Assembly (NCBI RefSeq): GCF_001676055.1
Contig: NZ_LZEX01000044.1
Coordinates: 62,001 to 126,000 of the forward strand
Length of the DNA stretch: 64,000 bases
DNA from: Morganella psychrotolerans
GTDB taxonomy: Bacteria > Pseudomonadota > Gammaproteobacteria > Enterobacterales > Enterobacteriaceae
Reading direction: 5' to 3'
Notes under the pieces: model-generated
Database searches by the model: none
The model's input: only the letters and a program-made list of their open reading frames with translations
Told to the model about the DNA's origin: nothing
In this document: piece after piece, positions 1 through 9,489 of the stretch
Layout of the letters: each line of letters begins with the position of its first letter
How positions within the stretch are numbered: position 1 is the first letter of the stretch
Made by a program: the position numbers and the translations under genes

Positions 1-1
1 A

Positions 2-184
2 AAAGACAAAGGGCAGGTTGTTTTCCAGAAAAGAACATCTATGGTATTCAAGAAGTTACAGGTTGTACGTTTCTATGATGAAGCACGTCACGCACTGGTC
101 TATCTGACTTATTCGGATAAAGTCGTTGACGGCTCGCCAAAGAATGCACTGAGTGCCGTACCGATAATGCCGTGGAATAACTAA
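2..184 (+). CDS. creA: CreA family protein, 3' end only
   Basis: The frame is open from the left edge of the window to a TAA stop and gives the last 60 residues of a CreA-like protein. The conserved end includes the segments [20 protein letters not shown] and [12 protein letters not shown]. CreA is a small, probably exported protein of unknown biochemical role, encoded beside the creBCD signalling genes in E. coli. It lies next to arcA and converges with it, as in E. coli, which supports the call. The start and signal peptide are outside the window. An ERIC-like repeat follows 16 bases after the stop. Confidence 0.85.
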   Translation, partial: KDKGQVVFQKRTSMVFKKLQVVRFYDEARHALVYLTYSDKVVDGSPKNALSAVPIMPWNN

Positions 185-200
185 TTTGTTCCATTACTTA

Positions 201-261
201 TATACCCAACGTCATTCAGGATGCAGCCAACGAACCTGCATTTTGAATAAATAAGGGTATA
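201..261. repeat. ERIC-like element, short internally deleted form
   Basis: A 61-bp element begins TATACCCAACGTCATTCAGG and ends AATAAGGGTATA. Compared with the 126-bp full copies at 24111-24236 and 25451-25576 it lacks the central part. The two halves can pair as an imperfect hairpin. It sits between creA and the arcA terminator. Confidence 0.8.
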
Positions 262-274
262 GCAGATGTGACAA

Positions 275-305
275 AGCCCCGGTGTCGCAGCACGGCACCG
301 GGGCT
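275..305 (-). terminator. Terminator of arcA
   Basis: A perfect 10-bp stem (275-284 with 296-305, AGCCCCGGTG/CACCGGGGCT) with an 11-nt loop lies 29 bases past the arcA stop. Read on the minus strand it is followed by a short T-containing tract (TTTGTC), so it is strong in stem but weak in U-run. It could also slow transcription from creA. Confidence 0.75.
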
Positions 306-333
306 GATATTACGTTACTGCTGTGGCAGAAGA

Positions 334-1050
334 TTACTCTTCGAGATCACCACAGAACCGGTAACCTTCGCCGTGGATAGTAGCGATGATCTCCGGGGTA
401 TCCGGTGTGGATTCGAAATGCTTACGGATACGGCGGATAGTGACATCCACAGTCCGGTCATGCGGTTTCAGTTCACGGCCGGTCATTTTTTTCAGCAATT
501 CAGCACGGGTCTGAATTTTGCCCGGGTTTTCGCAGAAGTGCAGCATGGCACGGAACTCACTGCGCGGGAGCTTATACTGCTCACCGGTCGGCCCGATTAA
601 TGAACGACTGTTAATATCCAGTTCCCAGCCATTAAACTTGTAACTTTCCACACTGCGGCGCTCTTCACTGCCACCGGCCAGATTCATGGTCCGGGAGAGT
701 AAGTTGCGTGCACGGATAGTCAGTTCGCGCGGATTAAACGGCTTGGTAATATAGTCATCAGCACCAATTTCCAGACCGAGAATTTTATCGACTTCATTAT
801 CACGGCCGGTTAAGAACATTAATGCCACATTTGCCTGTTCACGGAGCTCGCGCGCCAATAACAGACCATTTTTTCCCGGGAGGTTGATGTCCATGATAAC
901 TAAATTGATATCATGGTCTGACAGTACATTATGCATCTCTGCACCGTCAGTGGCTTCATGTACAACATAACCCTCTGCTTCAAAAATACTTTTCAGAGTG
1001 TTACGTGTGACGATCTCATCTTCAACAATTAAAATATGCGGGGTTTGCAT
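334..1050 (-). CDS. arcA: Two-component response regulator ArcA (aerobic respiration control)
   Basis: The protein has 238 residues, the same as E. coli ArcA. An N-terminal receiver domain (about 1-120) shows the acidic pair near residues 10-11, phospho-acceptor Asp54 in [12 protein letters not shown] and Lys103 in [12 protein letters not shown]-terminal OmpR/PhoB-type winged helix (about 135-233) follows. ArcA is phosphorylated by the membrane sensor ArcB under low oxygen and represses aerobic respiratory genes. It is transcribed away from thrA, with a leader region of over 600 bp between them that carries a perfect FNR box about 250 bp upstream of the ATG. It converges with creA, as in E. 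coli. Nothing in it looks degenerate. Confidence 0.98.
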   Translation of the reverse strand: MQTPHILIVEDEIVTRNTLKSIFEAEGYVVHEATDGAEMHNVLSDHDINLVIMDINLPGKNGLLLARELREQANVALMFLTGRDNEVDKILGLEIGADDYITKPFNPRELTIRARNLLSRTMNLAGGSEERRSVESYKFNGWELDINSRSLIGPTGEQYKLPRSEFRAMLHFCENPGKIQTRAELLKKMTGRELKPHDRTVDVTIRRIRKHFESTPDTPEIIATIHGEGYRFCGDLEE

Positions 1051-1298
1051 AATAGTCGCTACCTAAATCACTTAGAATTATAAGAAATTGGATTATCTGC
1101 CCGGGCTTTCTGTGTCGGTGTAGTTTTGGTTATGTCTGACACGAAACCTGTGAACAGAAAAAAAATCTGGTTCAGACCGCGTTTTTACAATCACTCAATT
1201 CAAAAAGTAAAGAATTGAAACGATTCGTACCAATATTAGTCTATTAACACCAATATAACAGCAACCCATTCATTTACCATCTGGAAAACTAACCTTTG

Positions 1299-1312
1299 TT
1301 GATACATATCAA
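1299..1312. promoter_or_regulatory. Perfect FNR-type binding site upstream of arcA
   Basis: TTGATACATATCAA matches the FNR consensus TTGAT-N4-ATCAA at every position. FNR activation of arcA is known in E. coli. On the minus strand a TATATT hexamer (1257-1252) is centred about 51 bp downstream, the spacing expected for a class I (-61.5) FNR promoter. No good -35 is visible, which fits an activator-dependent promoter. The rest of the 1051-1621 gap is AT-rich leader and promoter DNA without a convincing gene. Confidence 0.75.
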
Positions 1313-1621
1313 AATCAATTGTAGCACGTTAACACATTCTTCAATTGTTAATTGCTAGTTTTAATGATTGTCAAATAAATAGATATACAATGTTAAGCAG
1401 TATATCTGACATGTCTGATTATTGTACATTTTTCTTCCGGGTAAACGGCGAAAAATGCAACTTGCGTAAGAAAAGTTTAAAAAAATAAAAAATCCTCATC
1501 ATATGAAATTAAATTCCGGTTTATGGGTAAATGGCAGTGCGAATTTACCGGAATCTCTTTTTAATATGTTATGCAACCGGAGCCGGACAGTCCGGTTTTT
1601 CAGTTTGTTTTGAAGAATAAT

Positions 1622-1650
1622 TTGACATCAACCTGCCTTTCCTTTAACCG
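1622..1650 (+). promoter_or_regulatory. thr operon promoter
   Basis: TTGACA (1622-1627) is separated by exactly 17 bp from TAACCG (1645-1650), and the leader peptide gene starts about 39 bp later. From memory, the E. coli thr promoter has the same layout (TTGACT-N17-TAACCA). Confidence 0.7.
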
Positions 1651-1688
1651 TAATAGGGTAAACCAGATAAAGGACGGACAGGAACTCA

Positions 1689-1760
1689 ATGCGTAATCAC
1701 AGCCTGAACATGATTATTATTACGACCACCACCACCATTACCACCGGCGGTGCGGGCTGA
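1689..1760 (+). CDS. thrL: thr operon leader peptide
   Basis: A 23-residue peptide, MRNHSLNM followed by three Ile, then TTTTTITTGGAG. It holds seven Thr and four Ile codons in a row of eleven, the regulatory codons sensed by the ribosome. Its tail GAG-stop and the DNA GCGGGCTGACGC match the E. coli thrL end. When charged tRNA-Thr or tRNA-Ile is scarce, ribosomes stall here and the downstream attenuator at 1783-1817 is prevented from forming. It precedes thrA by 86 bp. Confidence 0.92.
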   Translation: MRNHSLNMIIITTTTTITTGGAG

Positions 1761-1782
1761 CGCATATCTGAATCACGAAAAA

Positions 1783-1817
1783 AGCCCGCACAAAAAATTG
1801 TGCGGGCTTTTTTTTTT
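1783..1817 (+). terminator. thr attenuator (Rho-independent terminator)
   Basis: A 9-bp perfect GC-rich stem (AGCCCGCAC at 1783-1791 with GTGCGGGCT at 1800-1808) with an 8-nt loop is followed by a run of ten T. The start of the stem can alternatively pair with the end of thrL (TGCGGGCT at 1751-1758), giving the anti-terminator. Confidence 0.92.
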
Positions 1818-1846
1818 GGACTAAAAACGGCAGGAGCAGGTAACAC

Positions 1847-4306
1847 ATGCGTGTACTTAAATTTGGCGGCACATCCGTGGCAAACGCGGAACGTATGCTT
1901 AACATCGCGGGAATTGCAGAGAAAAAACTCGCACAGGGACAGGTTGCGCTGGTGCTTTCCGCACCGGCAAAAATAACTAATTATTTAGTGGCGATGGTAG
2001 AGCAGACCGTCAGTGGTCAGGACGCACACACGCTGGTACACGATGCAGACGCTATTCTGAACAGTATTCTGGACGGGCTGAACGCCACTGTTCCCGGGTT
2101 TGAATATGCCCGTCTGAAGAGTGAAACTGAGCAGGAAATCAGCCGCATCAAACAGGTTCTGCACGGTGTATCCCTGCTGGGGCAGTGCCCGGACAGCATC
2201 AACGCGAATATGATTAGTTGCGGTGAGCGCTTCTCTATTGCGGTGATGGCATCACTGCTGAAAGCACGCGGGCACAAAGTGACGGTGATCAACCCGGTGG
2301 AAAGCTTGCTGGCGGTCGGCGCGTATCTTGAATCGACAGTTGATATCAATGAATCCACCAAACGCATAGCGGCACTGAATATTCCGGCGGATCATATTGT
2401 GCTGATGGCGGGCTTCACTGCAGGGAATGAACAGGGCGAGCTGGTTGTACTGGGGCGCAACGGCTCTGATTACTCTGCGGCTGTTCTGGCTGCCTGTCTG
2501 CGTGCCAAATGTTGCGAGATCTGGACCGATGTGGATGGCGTTTATACCTGTGACCCGCGCTTTGTCCCGGACGCCCGGTTGCTGAAAGGCATGTCTTATC
2601 AGGAAGCGATGGAGCTCTCTTATTTCGGGGCAAAAGTACTGCATCCCCGCACTATTGCGCCGATTGCGCAATTTCAGATCCCGTGCCTGATCAAAAATAC
2701 CCTTAACCCGCAAGCGCCCGGCACACTGATTGGCGATGGTCAGCGCGATGACAGCACACCGGTGAAAGGGATCACTAATCTCAACAATATGGCGATGTTT
2801 AATGTCTCCGGTCCGGGCATGAAAGGCATGGTCGGGATGGCGGCGCGTGTATTTACTGTGATGTCGCGGCGCAATATCTCAATTGTCCTGATCACGCAAT
2901 CTTCGTCAGAGTACAGCATCAGTTTTTGTGTGACTCAGAAAGACAAAGTCCGCACTCAGCAGGCGCTGGAAGAGGAATTTTATCTTGAGCTGAAAGAGGG
3001 CGTGCTGGATCCGCTGGATGTGCTGGATAACCTGGCGATTGTCTCTGTGGTCGGTGACGGTATGCGCACGCTCAAGGGAATTTCCGCCCGTTTCTTCTCG
3101 GCACTGACCCGCGCCAATATCAATATTATCGCGATTGCCCAGGGCTCATCCGAGCGTTCGATTTCGGCGGTGGTGGATAATGACCTTGCCGCATCGGGTG
3201 TTCGTCTTTGTCACCAGATGCTGTTTAACACTGACCGGATTGTGGAAGTGTTTGTTATCGGTACCGGCGGAGTCGGCAGTGCGCTGCTGGAGCAAATTCA
3301 CCGCCAGCAATCGTGGCTGAAAGCGCGCAATATTGATCTGCGGGTGTGCGGAATAGCTAATTCGAAAGCGATGCTGACAAATATGCGCGGTATTGATTTG
3401 CAGGACTGGCGTCCGGCACTGGCGCAGGCAAAAGAGCCGTTCAGCCTCAGTCGCTTGATTCGTCTGGAAAAAGAGTACCATTTTCTGAATCCGGTGATTG
3501 TGGATTGTACATCAAATGAGGATATTGCCCGCCAGTATTCGGCTTTCCTGAAAGACGGGTTTAATGTGGTCACGCCGAACAAAAAAGCCAATACATTATC
3601 CATGGATTACTACCATGAATTACGCCGCGCGGCGGCACAGTCAAAACGCCAGTTCCGTTATGATACTAACGTCGGTGCGGGATTACCGGTTATTGAAAAC
3701 CTTCAGAACCTGCTGAGTGCGGGGGATGAATTAGTGCAGTTCAACGGTATTCTTTCCGGCTCGCTCTCATTTATCTTCGGGATGCTCGATGAGGGAATGT
3801 CGCTTTCAGCCGCAACGGCTATCGCCAAAACAAAAGGCTTTACGGAGCCGGATCCCCGCGATGACCTCTCCGGCATGGATATCGCGCGTAAGCTGCTGAT
3901 CCTCGCCCGCGAAACCGGTCTTGCGCTTGAGCTCTCTGATATTCAGGTGGAGTCAGTTCTGCCGCCGGACTTTGATGCCACAGGTGATGTGGATACGTTT
4001 ATGGCCAATCTGCCTTCTCTTGATGCCGCCTTTGCTGATCGTGTGGCTCAGGCTGCAGAAGCCGGACGTGTTTTACGTTATGTTGGCGTGATTGATAACG
4101 GCTGCTGTCAGGTAAAAATCATGGATGTGGATGGTAACGATCCGTTGTATAAAGTGAAAAACGGCGAGAACGCCCTGGCATTTTACACCCGCTATTATCA
4201 GCCGATCCCGCTGGTCTTGCGCGGCTACGGTGCGGGTAATGATGTGACAGCCGCCGGGATTTTTGCAGATGTGTTGCGCACAATGTCATGGAAACTGGGA
4301 GTGTAA
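1847..4306 (+). CDS. thrA: Bifunctional aspartokinase I / homoserine dehydrogenase I
   Basis: The 819-residue fusion catalyses the first and third steps from aspartate to threonine. The aspartokinase domain (about 1-300) opens with [13 protein letters not shown]. Tandem ACT-type regulatory segments lie at about 315-460. The NAD(P)-binding homoserine dehydrogenase domain starts near residue 465 with [13 protein letters not shown] and includes [11 protein letters not shown] and [16 protein letters not shown]. Length equals the E. coli enzyme (820). The ATG has a GGAGCAGG Shine-Dalgarno sequence. It heads the thrABC operon with only 3 bp before thrB and is controlled by the thrL attenuator. Feedback inhibition by threonine is expected from the family. 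Confidence 0.98.
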   Translation: MRVLKFGGTSVANAERMLNIAGIAEKKLAQGQVALVLSAPAKITNYLVAMVEQTVSGQDAHTLVHDADAILNSILDGLNATVPGFEYARLKSETEQEISRIKQVLHGVSLLGQCPDSINANMISCGERFSIAVMASLLKARGHKVTVINPVESLLAVGAYLESTVDINESTKRIAALNIPADHIVLMAGFTAGNEQGELVVLGRNGSDYSAAVLAACLRAKCCEIWTDVDGVYTCDPRFVPDARLLKGMSYQEAMELSYFGAKVLHPRTIAPIAQFQIPCLIKNTLNPQAPGTLIGDGQRDDSTPVKGITNLNNMAMFNVSGPGMKGMVGMAARVFTVMSRRNISIVLITQSSSEYSISFCVTQKDKVRTQQALEEEFYLELKEGVLDPLDVLDNLAIVSVVGDGMRTLKGISARFFSALTRANINIIAIAQGSSERSISAVVDNDLAASGVRLCHQMLFNTDRIVEVFVIGTGGVGSALLEQIHRQQSWLKARNIDLRVCGIANSKAMLTNMRGIDLQDWRPALAQAKEPFSLSRLIRLEKEYHFLNPVIVDCTSNEDIARQYSAFLKDGFNVVTPNKKANTLSMDYYHELRRAAAQSKRQFRYDTNVGAGLPVIENLQNLLSAGDELVQFNGILSGSLSFIFGMLDEGMSLSAATAIAKTKGFTEPDPRDDLSGMDIARKLLILARETGLALELSDIQVESVLPPDFDATGDVDTFMANLPSLDAAFADRVAQAAEAGRVLRYVGVIDNGCCQVKIMDVDGNDPLYKVKNGENALAFYTRYYQPIPLVLRGYGAGNDVTAAGIFADVLRTMSWKLGV

Positions 4307-4309
4307 CGG

Positions 4310-5242
4310 GTGATTAAAATTTATGCACCGGCGTCAATCGGGAATGTAAGTGTGGGGTTCGATGTGCTGGGTGCGGCAGTGTCTCCGGTCAGCGGAGAAC
4401 TGCTCGGTGACTGTGTTTCTGTTGCAAAAGCCACGCAGTTTTCACTGACAAACAGCGGGCGGTTTGTCAAAAAACTGCCCGATAACCCGAAGCACAATAT
4501 CGTTTACCAGTGCTGGGAGCGTTATTGTGAAGTGATCGGGGATGTACTACCTGTGGCGATGACACTGGAAAAAAATATGCCGATTGGCTCCGGGCTTGGT
4601 TCCAGCGCCTGTTCCGTTGTAGCAGCCCTGGTTGCACTGAATGATTACGCCGGCAGGCCGCTGGATGATATGACGCTGCTGCGCCTGATGGGCGAGATGG
4701 AAGGGCGCATCTCCGGCAGTGTACATTATGACAATGTTGCGCCGTGCTTCCTGGGGGGGTTACAGCTCAATATTGAAACGCCGGACAGCGTCAGTCAGGC
4801 GGTGCCGTGTTTTGATAACTGGTACTGGGTGATGGCGTATCCGGGTATTAAAGTCTCCACGGCGCAGGCGCGGGCGATTTTACCGGCGGCGTATTCCCGG
4901 GCTGACATAGTGGATCACGGGCGCAACCTGGCCGGGTTTATCCACGCCTGTCACACCGGGCAGGCGGATTTGGCGGCATCCATGATCCGCGATGTGGTTG
5001 CCGAGCCGTACCGCCGGCAGTTATTACCGAATTTTGATGCTGTGCGCGCACAGGTTATGTCCTGCGGCGCGAAAGCCTGCGGGATCTCCGGCTCCGGACC
5101 GACACTGTTTGCCGTTTGTGATAACAAAGCGGCGGCAGAGCAGGCCGCAGATGTATTCAGTACGCAATATCTGCAAAACAGCGAAGGGTTTGTTCATCTG
5201 TGCCGCCTGGATCTCGCGGGCGCACGACAAGTGAGTGCATAA
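4310..5242 (+). CDS. thrB: Homoserine kinase
   Basis: The 310-residue GHMP-family kinase phosphorylates homoserine, the fourth step to threonine. The ATP-binding loop is [20 protein letters not shown] (about residues 89-108), and the C-terminal GHMP motif [14 protein letters not shown] lies near 253-266. Length equals E. coli ThrB. The start is a GTG three bases after the thrA stop, so translation is probably coupled to thrA. It is the middle gene of thrABC. Confidence 0.98.
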   Translation: MIKIYAPASIGNVSVGFDVLGAAVSPVSGELLGDCVSVAKATQFSLTNSGRFVKKLPDNPKHNIVYQCWERYCEVIGDVLPVAMTLEKNMPIGSGLGSSACSVVAALVALNDYAGRPLDDMTLLRLMGEMEGRISGSVHYDNVAPCFLGGLQLNIETPDSVSQAVPCFDNWYWVMAYPGIKVSTAQARAILPAAYSRADIVDHGRNLAGFIHACHTGQADLAASMIRDVVAEPYRRQLLPNFDAVRAQVMSCGAKACGISGSGPTLFAVCDNKAAAEQAADVFSTQYLQNSEGFVHLCRLDLAGARQVSA

Positions 5243-5251
5243 GGTTAAAAA

Positions 5252-6544
5252 ATGGAACTGTACAATTTAAAAGACGAAAGTGAGAAAGTCAGTTTTGCAC
5301 AGGCGGTAAAACAGGGTCTGGGGCGTGGTCAGGGGCTGTTTTTCCCGCGTGACCTTCCGTTCTTTGACTCTGAGGCGATGGATAACCTGCTGGCAATGGA
5401 TTTTGTCAGCCGCAGTGTGGTTATTCTGCATGCACTGATTGGTGATGAAATTCCCCGGGCTGAGCTGGATACGCGTGTCCGTGCCGCGTTTGCATTCCCG
5501 GCACCATTGAAACCGGTGGAAAGTGATGTGAGCTGCCTGGAACTGTTCCATGGCCCGACCCTGGCGTTTAAAGATTTTGGCGGGCGTTTTATGGCGCAGG
5601 CACTGGCAGCGGTTGCCGGTGATAAACCCGTTACTATTCTGACCGCAACCTCCGGCGATACCGGGGCGGCAGTCGCACATGCCTTTTATGGTCTGAAAAA
5701 TGTGCAGGTGGTTATCCTTTATCCGCAGGGAAAAATCAGCCCGCTACAGGAAAAATTGTTCTGCACCCTGGGTAAAAATATTCATACGGTAGCCGTACAG
5801 GATGATTTCGATGCCTGCCAGGCGCTGGTAAAACAAGCGTTTGATGATGAAGAACTGAAACAGGTTCTGCATCTCAATTCGGCGAACTCAATTAATATCA
5901 GCCGCCTGCTGGCGCAGATTTGCTATTACTTTGAAGCGGTGGCACAGGCTCCGGCGGAAAAACGCGGCGAACTGGTCTTTTCTGTCCCGAGCGGAAATTT
6001 CGGTGACCTGACCGCAGGTGTTCTGGCAAAAGCAATGGGGTTGCCGGTGAAGCGTTTTATCGCCGCCACCAATGCCAATGACACCGTGCCGCGCTATCTG
6101 GCTGACGGACAGTGGAAACCGGCGGTGACGGTTGCCACACTGTCGAATGCGATGGATGTCAGCCAGCCGAATAACTGGCCGCGGATTGAAGCGCTGTTTG
6201 CGCGTCAGGGCTGGTCACTGCGAGATTTGCGTTCCGGTGCGGTAAATGATGATGAAACCCGTGAAACAATGCGTGAACTGGCAGGAAAGGGCTATATTTC
6301 TGAACCGCATGCCGCTATTGCGTATCGCTTGCTGCGCAAGGATTTGCAACCGGGTGAATACGGCATTTTCCTCGGCACGGCACATCCGGCAAAATTCCTG
6401 GAGAGCGTGGAAGCCATTCTTGACCAAAAACTGCCATTACCGGCAGAACTGGCTGAGCGGGCAGATTTACCGCTGCTCTCTGCGGTATTACCGGCCGATT
6501 TTGCAGCACTGCGTGACTATTTACTGAAGACAGTGAAGCCGTAA
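5252..6544 (+). CDS. thrC: Threonine synthase
   Basis: The 430-residue PLP enzyme converts O-phosphohomoserine to threonine. The PLP lysine is Lys107 in GPTLAFKDFGGRF, and the phosphate-binding motif is TATSGDTGAAV (about 131-141). Length is close to E. coli ThrC (428). It starts 9 bp after thrB and is the last gene of the operon, closed by a strong hairpin at 6565-6604. Confidence 0.98.
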   Translation: MELYNLKDESEKVSFAQAVKQGLGRGQGLFFPRDLPFFDSEAMDNLLAMDFVSRSVVILHALIGDEIPRAELDTRVRAAFAFPAPLKPVESDVSCLELFHGPTLAFKDFGGRFMAQALAAVAGDKPVTILTATSGDTGAAVAHAFYGLKNVQVVILYPQGKISPLQEKLFCTLGKNIHTVAVQDDFDACQALVKQAFDDEELKQVLHLNSANSINISRLLAQICYYFEAVAQAPAEKRGELVFSVPSGNFGDLTAGVLAKAMGLPVKRFIAATNANDTVPRYLADGQWKPAVTVATLSNAMDVSQPNNWPRIEALFARQGWSLRDLRSGAVNDDETRETMRELAGKGYISEPHAAIAYRLLRKDLQPGEYGIFLGTAHPAKFLESVEAILDQKLPLPAELAERADLPLLSAVLPADFAALRDYLLKTVKP

Positions 6545-6564
6545 TATTTTTATTTACCGGTAAA

Positions 6565-6604
6565 AAACACCCGCGCTGATAATTATCAGCGCGGGTGTTT
6601 TTAT
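6565..6604. terminator. Bidirectional terminator between thrC and yaaA
   Basis: A perfectly symmetrical 36-bp palindrome (6565-6600) with a GC-rich core, preceded by an A-run and followed by TTTTT. It lies between convergent genes and can serve both. Confidence 0.9.
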
Positions 6605-6628
6605 TAATTTACATGCCGGAATCGATAA

Positions 6629-7402
6629 TCACTGTTCCGGGCGGGTAAACACCAGCTCCCGCTCAGTGGACTGATGTTCATCAAAGTGGTAACCATCCAG
6701 GTCAAAATCAGGCAACTGAGACGGCTGCGTCAGGCGGTTTTGAATAATAAAGCGGCTCATCAGCCCGCGCGCTTTTTTCGCATAGAAACTGATCACTTTA
6801 TATTTGCCGTTTTTCTCATCGAGAAAGACTGGTTTAATCATGATTGCATCCAGTTTCTTCAGATTCACGGCTTTGAAATACTCATCAGAGGCCAGATTCA
6901 CCAGAACATTATCACCCTGTGCCGCCAGCGCCTGATTGAGGTTTTCAGTGATGATATCGCCCCAGAAAGTATAGAGATTATTTCCGCGTGGATTAGCCAG
7001 CTTTGTGCCCATTTCCAGGCGGTACGGGCGCATTAAATCCAGCGGGCGCAGCACACCGTAGAGTCCGGAAAGCATCCGCAGATGCTGCTGGGCAAAATCA
7101 AAATCCGCTTCACTGAAAGTTTCAGCCTGCATGCCGGTGTAGACATCCCCTTTAAAGGCAAGGATCGCCTGGCGTGCATTTTCCGGCGTGAAATCCGGCT
7201 GCCATTCCCCGAAACGGGCAGCGTTCAGACCGGCGAGTTTATCGCTGATATGCATCAGAGAGCCGATATCCGCCGGTGTCAGTTTGCGGCAGGTTTGCAT
7301 CAGTTCTTCTGATTGTGCGAGCAGCTCAGGCTGTGTATAGCGCTGAGTGGTCAGCGGGCTGTCATAGTCGAGTGTTTTGGCAGGGGAAATCGTCAGCAGC
7401 AT
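6629..7402 (-). CDS. yaaA: Peroxide stress resistance protein YaaA (UPF0246/DUF328)
   Basis: The 257-residue protein begins [17 protein letters not shown], typical of YaaA (258 residues in E. coli). Family knowledge: E. coli YaaA lowers intracellular free iron and protects DNA under hydrogen peroxide as part of the OxyR response, and it has DNA-binding activity. Its place between thrC and talB matches E. coli; yaaX and yaaJ are absent. It converges with thrC. No OxyR site was identified. Confidence 0.95.
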   Translation of the reverse strand: MLLTISPAKTLDYDSPLTTQRYTQPELLAQSEELMQTCRKLTPADIGSLMHISDKLAGLNAARFGEWQPDFTPENARQAILAFKGDVYTGMQAETFSEADFDFAQQHLRMLSGLYGVLRPLDLMRPYRLEMGTKLANPRGNNLYTFWGDIITENLNQALAAQGDNVLVNLASDEYFKAVNLKKLDAIMIKPVFLDEKNGKYKVISFYAKKARGLMSRFIIQNRLTQPSQLPDFDLDGYHFDEHQSTERELVFTRPEQ

Positions 7403-7631
7403 AATAGTCGGCTCCGGTCTGTTTTCATCATTATGCGCTCTACTCTATCAAAAAAAATACAGCAACGGGCAAATCACAGTAATAGCCGGAAAGGGGAACA
7501 GTGCAGATTAGATGAAATTATCATAATTACAGATGGTTAGATAAAAACAGGCTCCGGTGATACGGATTTTCCTTGCTTGCGCAGCAGCCTGACCGTGATA
7601 TTATCAAACGCAGTTGCGGCATATTGCCATC

Positions 7632-7697
7632 TATACTCGTCATACTTCAGGATGCCGGAGCTTGTCGCCTACAGGCATCCCGAATTATTTAGAGTAT
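7632..7697. repeat. ERIC element, short form
   Basis: A 66-bp element with classical ERIC ends: ACTCGTCATACTTCAGGATG at the left, GCATCCCGAATTATTTAGAG at the right. The central ERIC portion is mostly missing. It ends 26 bp before the talB ATG, so it lies in the talB leader or promoter. The remaining part of the 7403-7723 gap shows no gene. Confidence 0.85.
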
Positions 7698-7723
7698 CTT
7701 CTGACATAAGATGAGAGACGAAA

Positions 7724-8677
7724 ATGACCGATAAATTGACTTCCCTGCGTAATCTGACCACGGTCGTGGCCGATACCGGTGACATTGCAGCAATGAAGCT
7801 TTATAAGCCTCAGGATGCCACCACTAACCCTTCTCTGATCCTCAACGCAGCGCAAATCCCTGAATACCGTCAGTTAATTGATGAAGCGGTAACCTGGGCG
7901 CGCGGGCAGAGTGATTCACGTGAACAGCAGATTATCGATGCCGGTGATAAGCTGGCGGTAAATATCGGTCTGGAAATCCTCAAACTGATCCCGGGCCGTA
8001 TCTCAACAGAAGTGGATGCGCGTCTCTCTTATGACACCAAGGCGAGTATTGCCAAAGCAAAACGTCTGATCAAACTGTATAACGATGCCGGTATCAGCAA
8101 TGACCGTATCCTTATCAAACTTGCCTCTACCTGGCAGGGGATCCGCGCGGCAGAACAGCTGGAAAAAGAAGGCATCAACTGTAACCTGACACTGTTATTC
8201 TCCTTTGCCCAGGCGCGCGCCTGTGCAGAAGCGGGTGTGTATCTGATCTCCCCGTTTGTCGGCCGTATCCTTGACTGGTACAAAGCTAACGGCGACAAAA
8301 AAGAGTTTGCTCCGGCAGAAGATCCGGGCGTGATTTCTGTTACTGAAATCTACAATTTCTATAAAGAGCACGGTTACAAAACCGTGGTTATGGGTGCGAG
8401 CTTCCGTAACTCAGGCGAAATCCTGGAACTGGCCGGGTGTGACCGTCTGACCATCGCACCTGCACTGCTCAAAGAGCTGTCAGAAGCGACCGGGGCTGTT
8501 GAGCGTAAACTGGAGTACAAAGGTGACGTTAAAGCGCGCCCTGCGCCACTGACTGAAGCTGAATTCTACTGGGCGCATCACAGTGATCCTATGGCAACTG
8601 AGAAACTGGCGGACGGTATCCGCAAGTTTGCAGTAGACCAGGGTAAACTGGAAAAAATGATCGCCGATCTGCTGTAA
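7724..8677 (+). CDS. talB: Transaldolase B
   Basis: The 317-residue enzyme of the non-oxidative pentose phosphate pathway moves a dihydroxyacetone unit between sugar phosphates. The Schiff-base lysine is Lys132 in [13 protein letters not shown], and Asp17 in VVADTGD is the conserved acid. Length equals E. coli TalB (317). The ATG follows GAGACGAAA. The gene is monocistronic, with an ERIC element upstream and a terminator at 8704-8728. Confidence 0.98.
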   Translation: MTDKLTSLRNLTTVVADTGDIAAMKLYKPQDATTNPSLILNAAQIPEYRQLIDEAVTWARGQSDSREQQIIDAGDKLAVNIGLEILKLIPGRISTEVDARLSYDTKASIAKAKRLIKLYNDAGISNDRILIKLASTWQGIRAAEQLEKEGINCNLTLLFSFAQARACAEAGVYLISPFVGRILDWYKANGDKKEFAPAEDPGVISVTEIYNFYKEHGYKTVVMGASFRNSGEILELAGCDRLTIAPALLKELSEATGAVERKLEYKGDVKARPAPLTEAEFYWAHHSDPMATEKLADGIRKFAVDQGKLEKMIADLL

Positions 8678-8703
8678 TGTTTGATTAACAGCATGATTGT
8701 GAG

Positions 8704-8728
8704 AGGCAGCCGGTTGGCTGCCTTTTTT
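8704..8728 (+). terminator. Terminator of talB
   Basis: An 8-bp stem AGGCAGCC/GGCTGCCT with GGTT loop and a run of T (8723-8728). Confidence 0.9.
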
Positions 8729-8783
8729 GTTTCCGGCACCAATGCTATGCTGGCGCCGGAGTCAAAATGACGCAGAGGTAATT

Positions 8784-9368
8784 ATGAATAATGTGTTGCG
8801 CATCGGTCTTGTCTCGGTTTCTGACCGCGCATCCGGTGGTATTTATGAAGACAAAGGTATCCCGGCTTTACAGGCATGGCTGGCAAAAACCATCACCACG
8901 CCCTTTCAGACAGAAACCCGCCTGATCCCGGATGAAGAAACCATGATAAGCCAGACACTATGTGAGCTGGTGGATGAATTTGGCTGCCATCTGGTGCTGA
9001 CAACCGGCGGCACCGGACCTGCCAGACGCGATGTTACCCCGGATGCAACGCTGGCAGTCGCCGATCGCGAAATGCCCGGGTTTGGTGAACAAATGCGTCA
9101 GATCAGCCTGAAATTTGTACCGACGGCTATCCTGTCCCGTCAGGTGGGCGTGATCCGCAATCAGTCCCTGATCCTAAATCTGCCCGGTCAACCGAAAGCC
9201 ATTGCAGAAACCCTGGAAGGGCTGAAAGATGAAAGCGGAAACGTCACGGTTGCCGGTATTTTTGCCAGTGTACCGTATTGTATACAGTTGCTGGATGGTC
9301 CCTATATTGAAACTGACCCTCAGGTTGTCGCGGCATTTCGTCCTAAATCAGCCATAAAGCCACAGTAA
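8784..9368 (+). CDS. mog: Molybdopterin adenylyltransferase
   Basis: The 194-residue protein (E. coli Mog 195) activates molybdopterin by adenylation before molybdenum insertion. The MoCF-domain signature TTGGTGPARRDVTPDAT lies near residues 72-88. The frame is open further upstream to 8727, but the ATG at 8784 is chosen because it follows an AGAGG ribosome site and gives the start MNNVLRIGLVSVSDRA, matching the family. Confidence 0.96.
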   Translation: MNNVLRIGLVSVSDRASGGIYEDKGIPALQAWLAKTITTPFQTETRLIPDEETMISQTLCELVDEFGCHLVLTTGGTGPARRDVTPDATLAVADREMPGFGEQMRQISLKFVPTAILSRQVGVIRNQSLILNLPGQPKAIAETLEGLKDESGNVTVAGIFASVPYCIQLLDGPYIETDPQVVAAFRPKSAIKPQ

Positions 9369-9489
9369 TTCAGGGTATTCAGCATAAAATAAAAAACGTT
9401 CCCCTGAGCACCTTTCTTGTCCTATGATGCGGTTACCTACTTATGTAAAGTAAAAATCACAGCAATGTAAAGACAGGAAAGGTGAACTC

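Noticed and set aside
1051-1621. Small gene (yjjY-like) between arcA and the thr operon
   Set aside because: No frame with a ribosome site and recognisable sequence was found in this AT-rich region.
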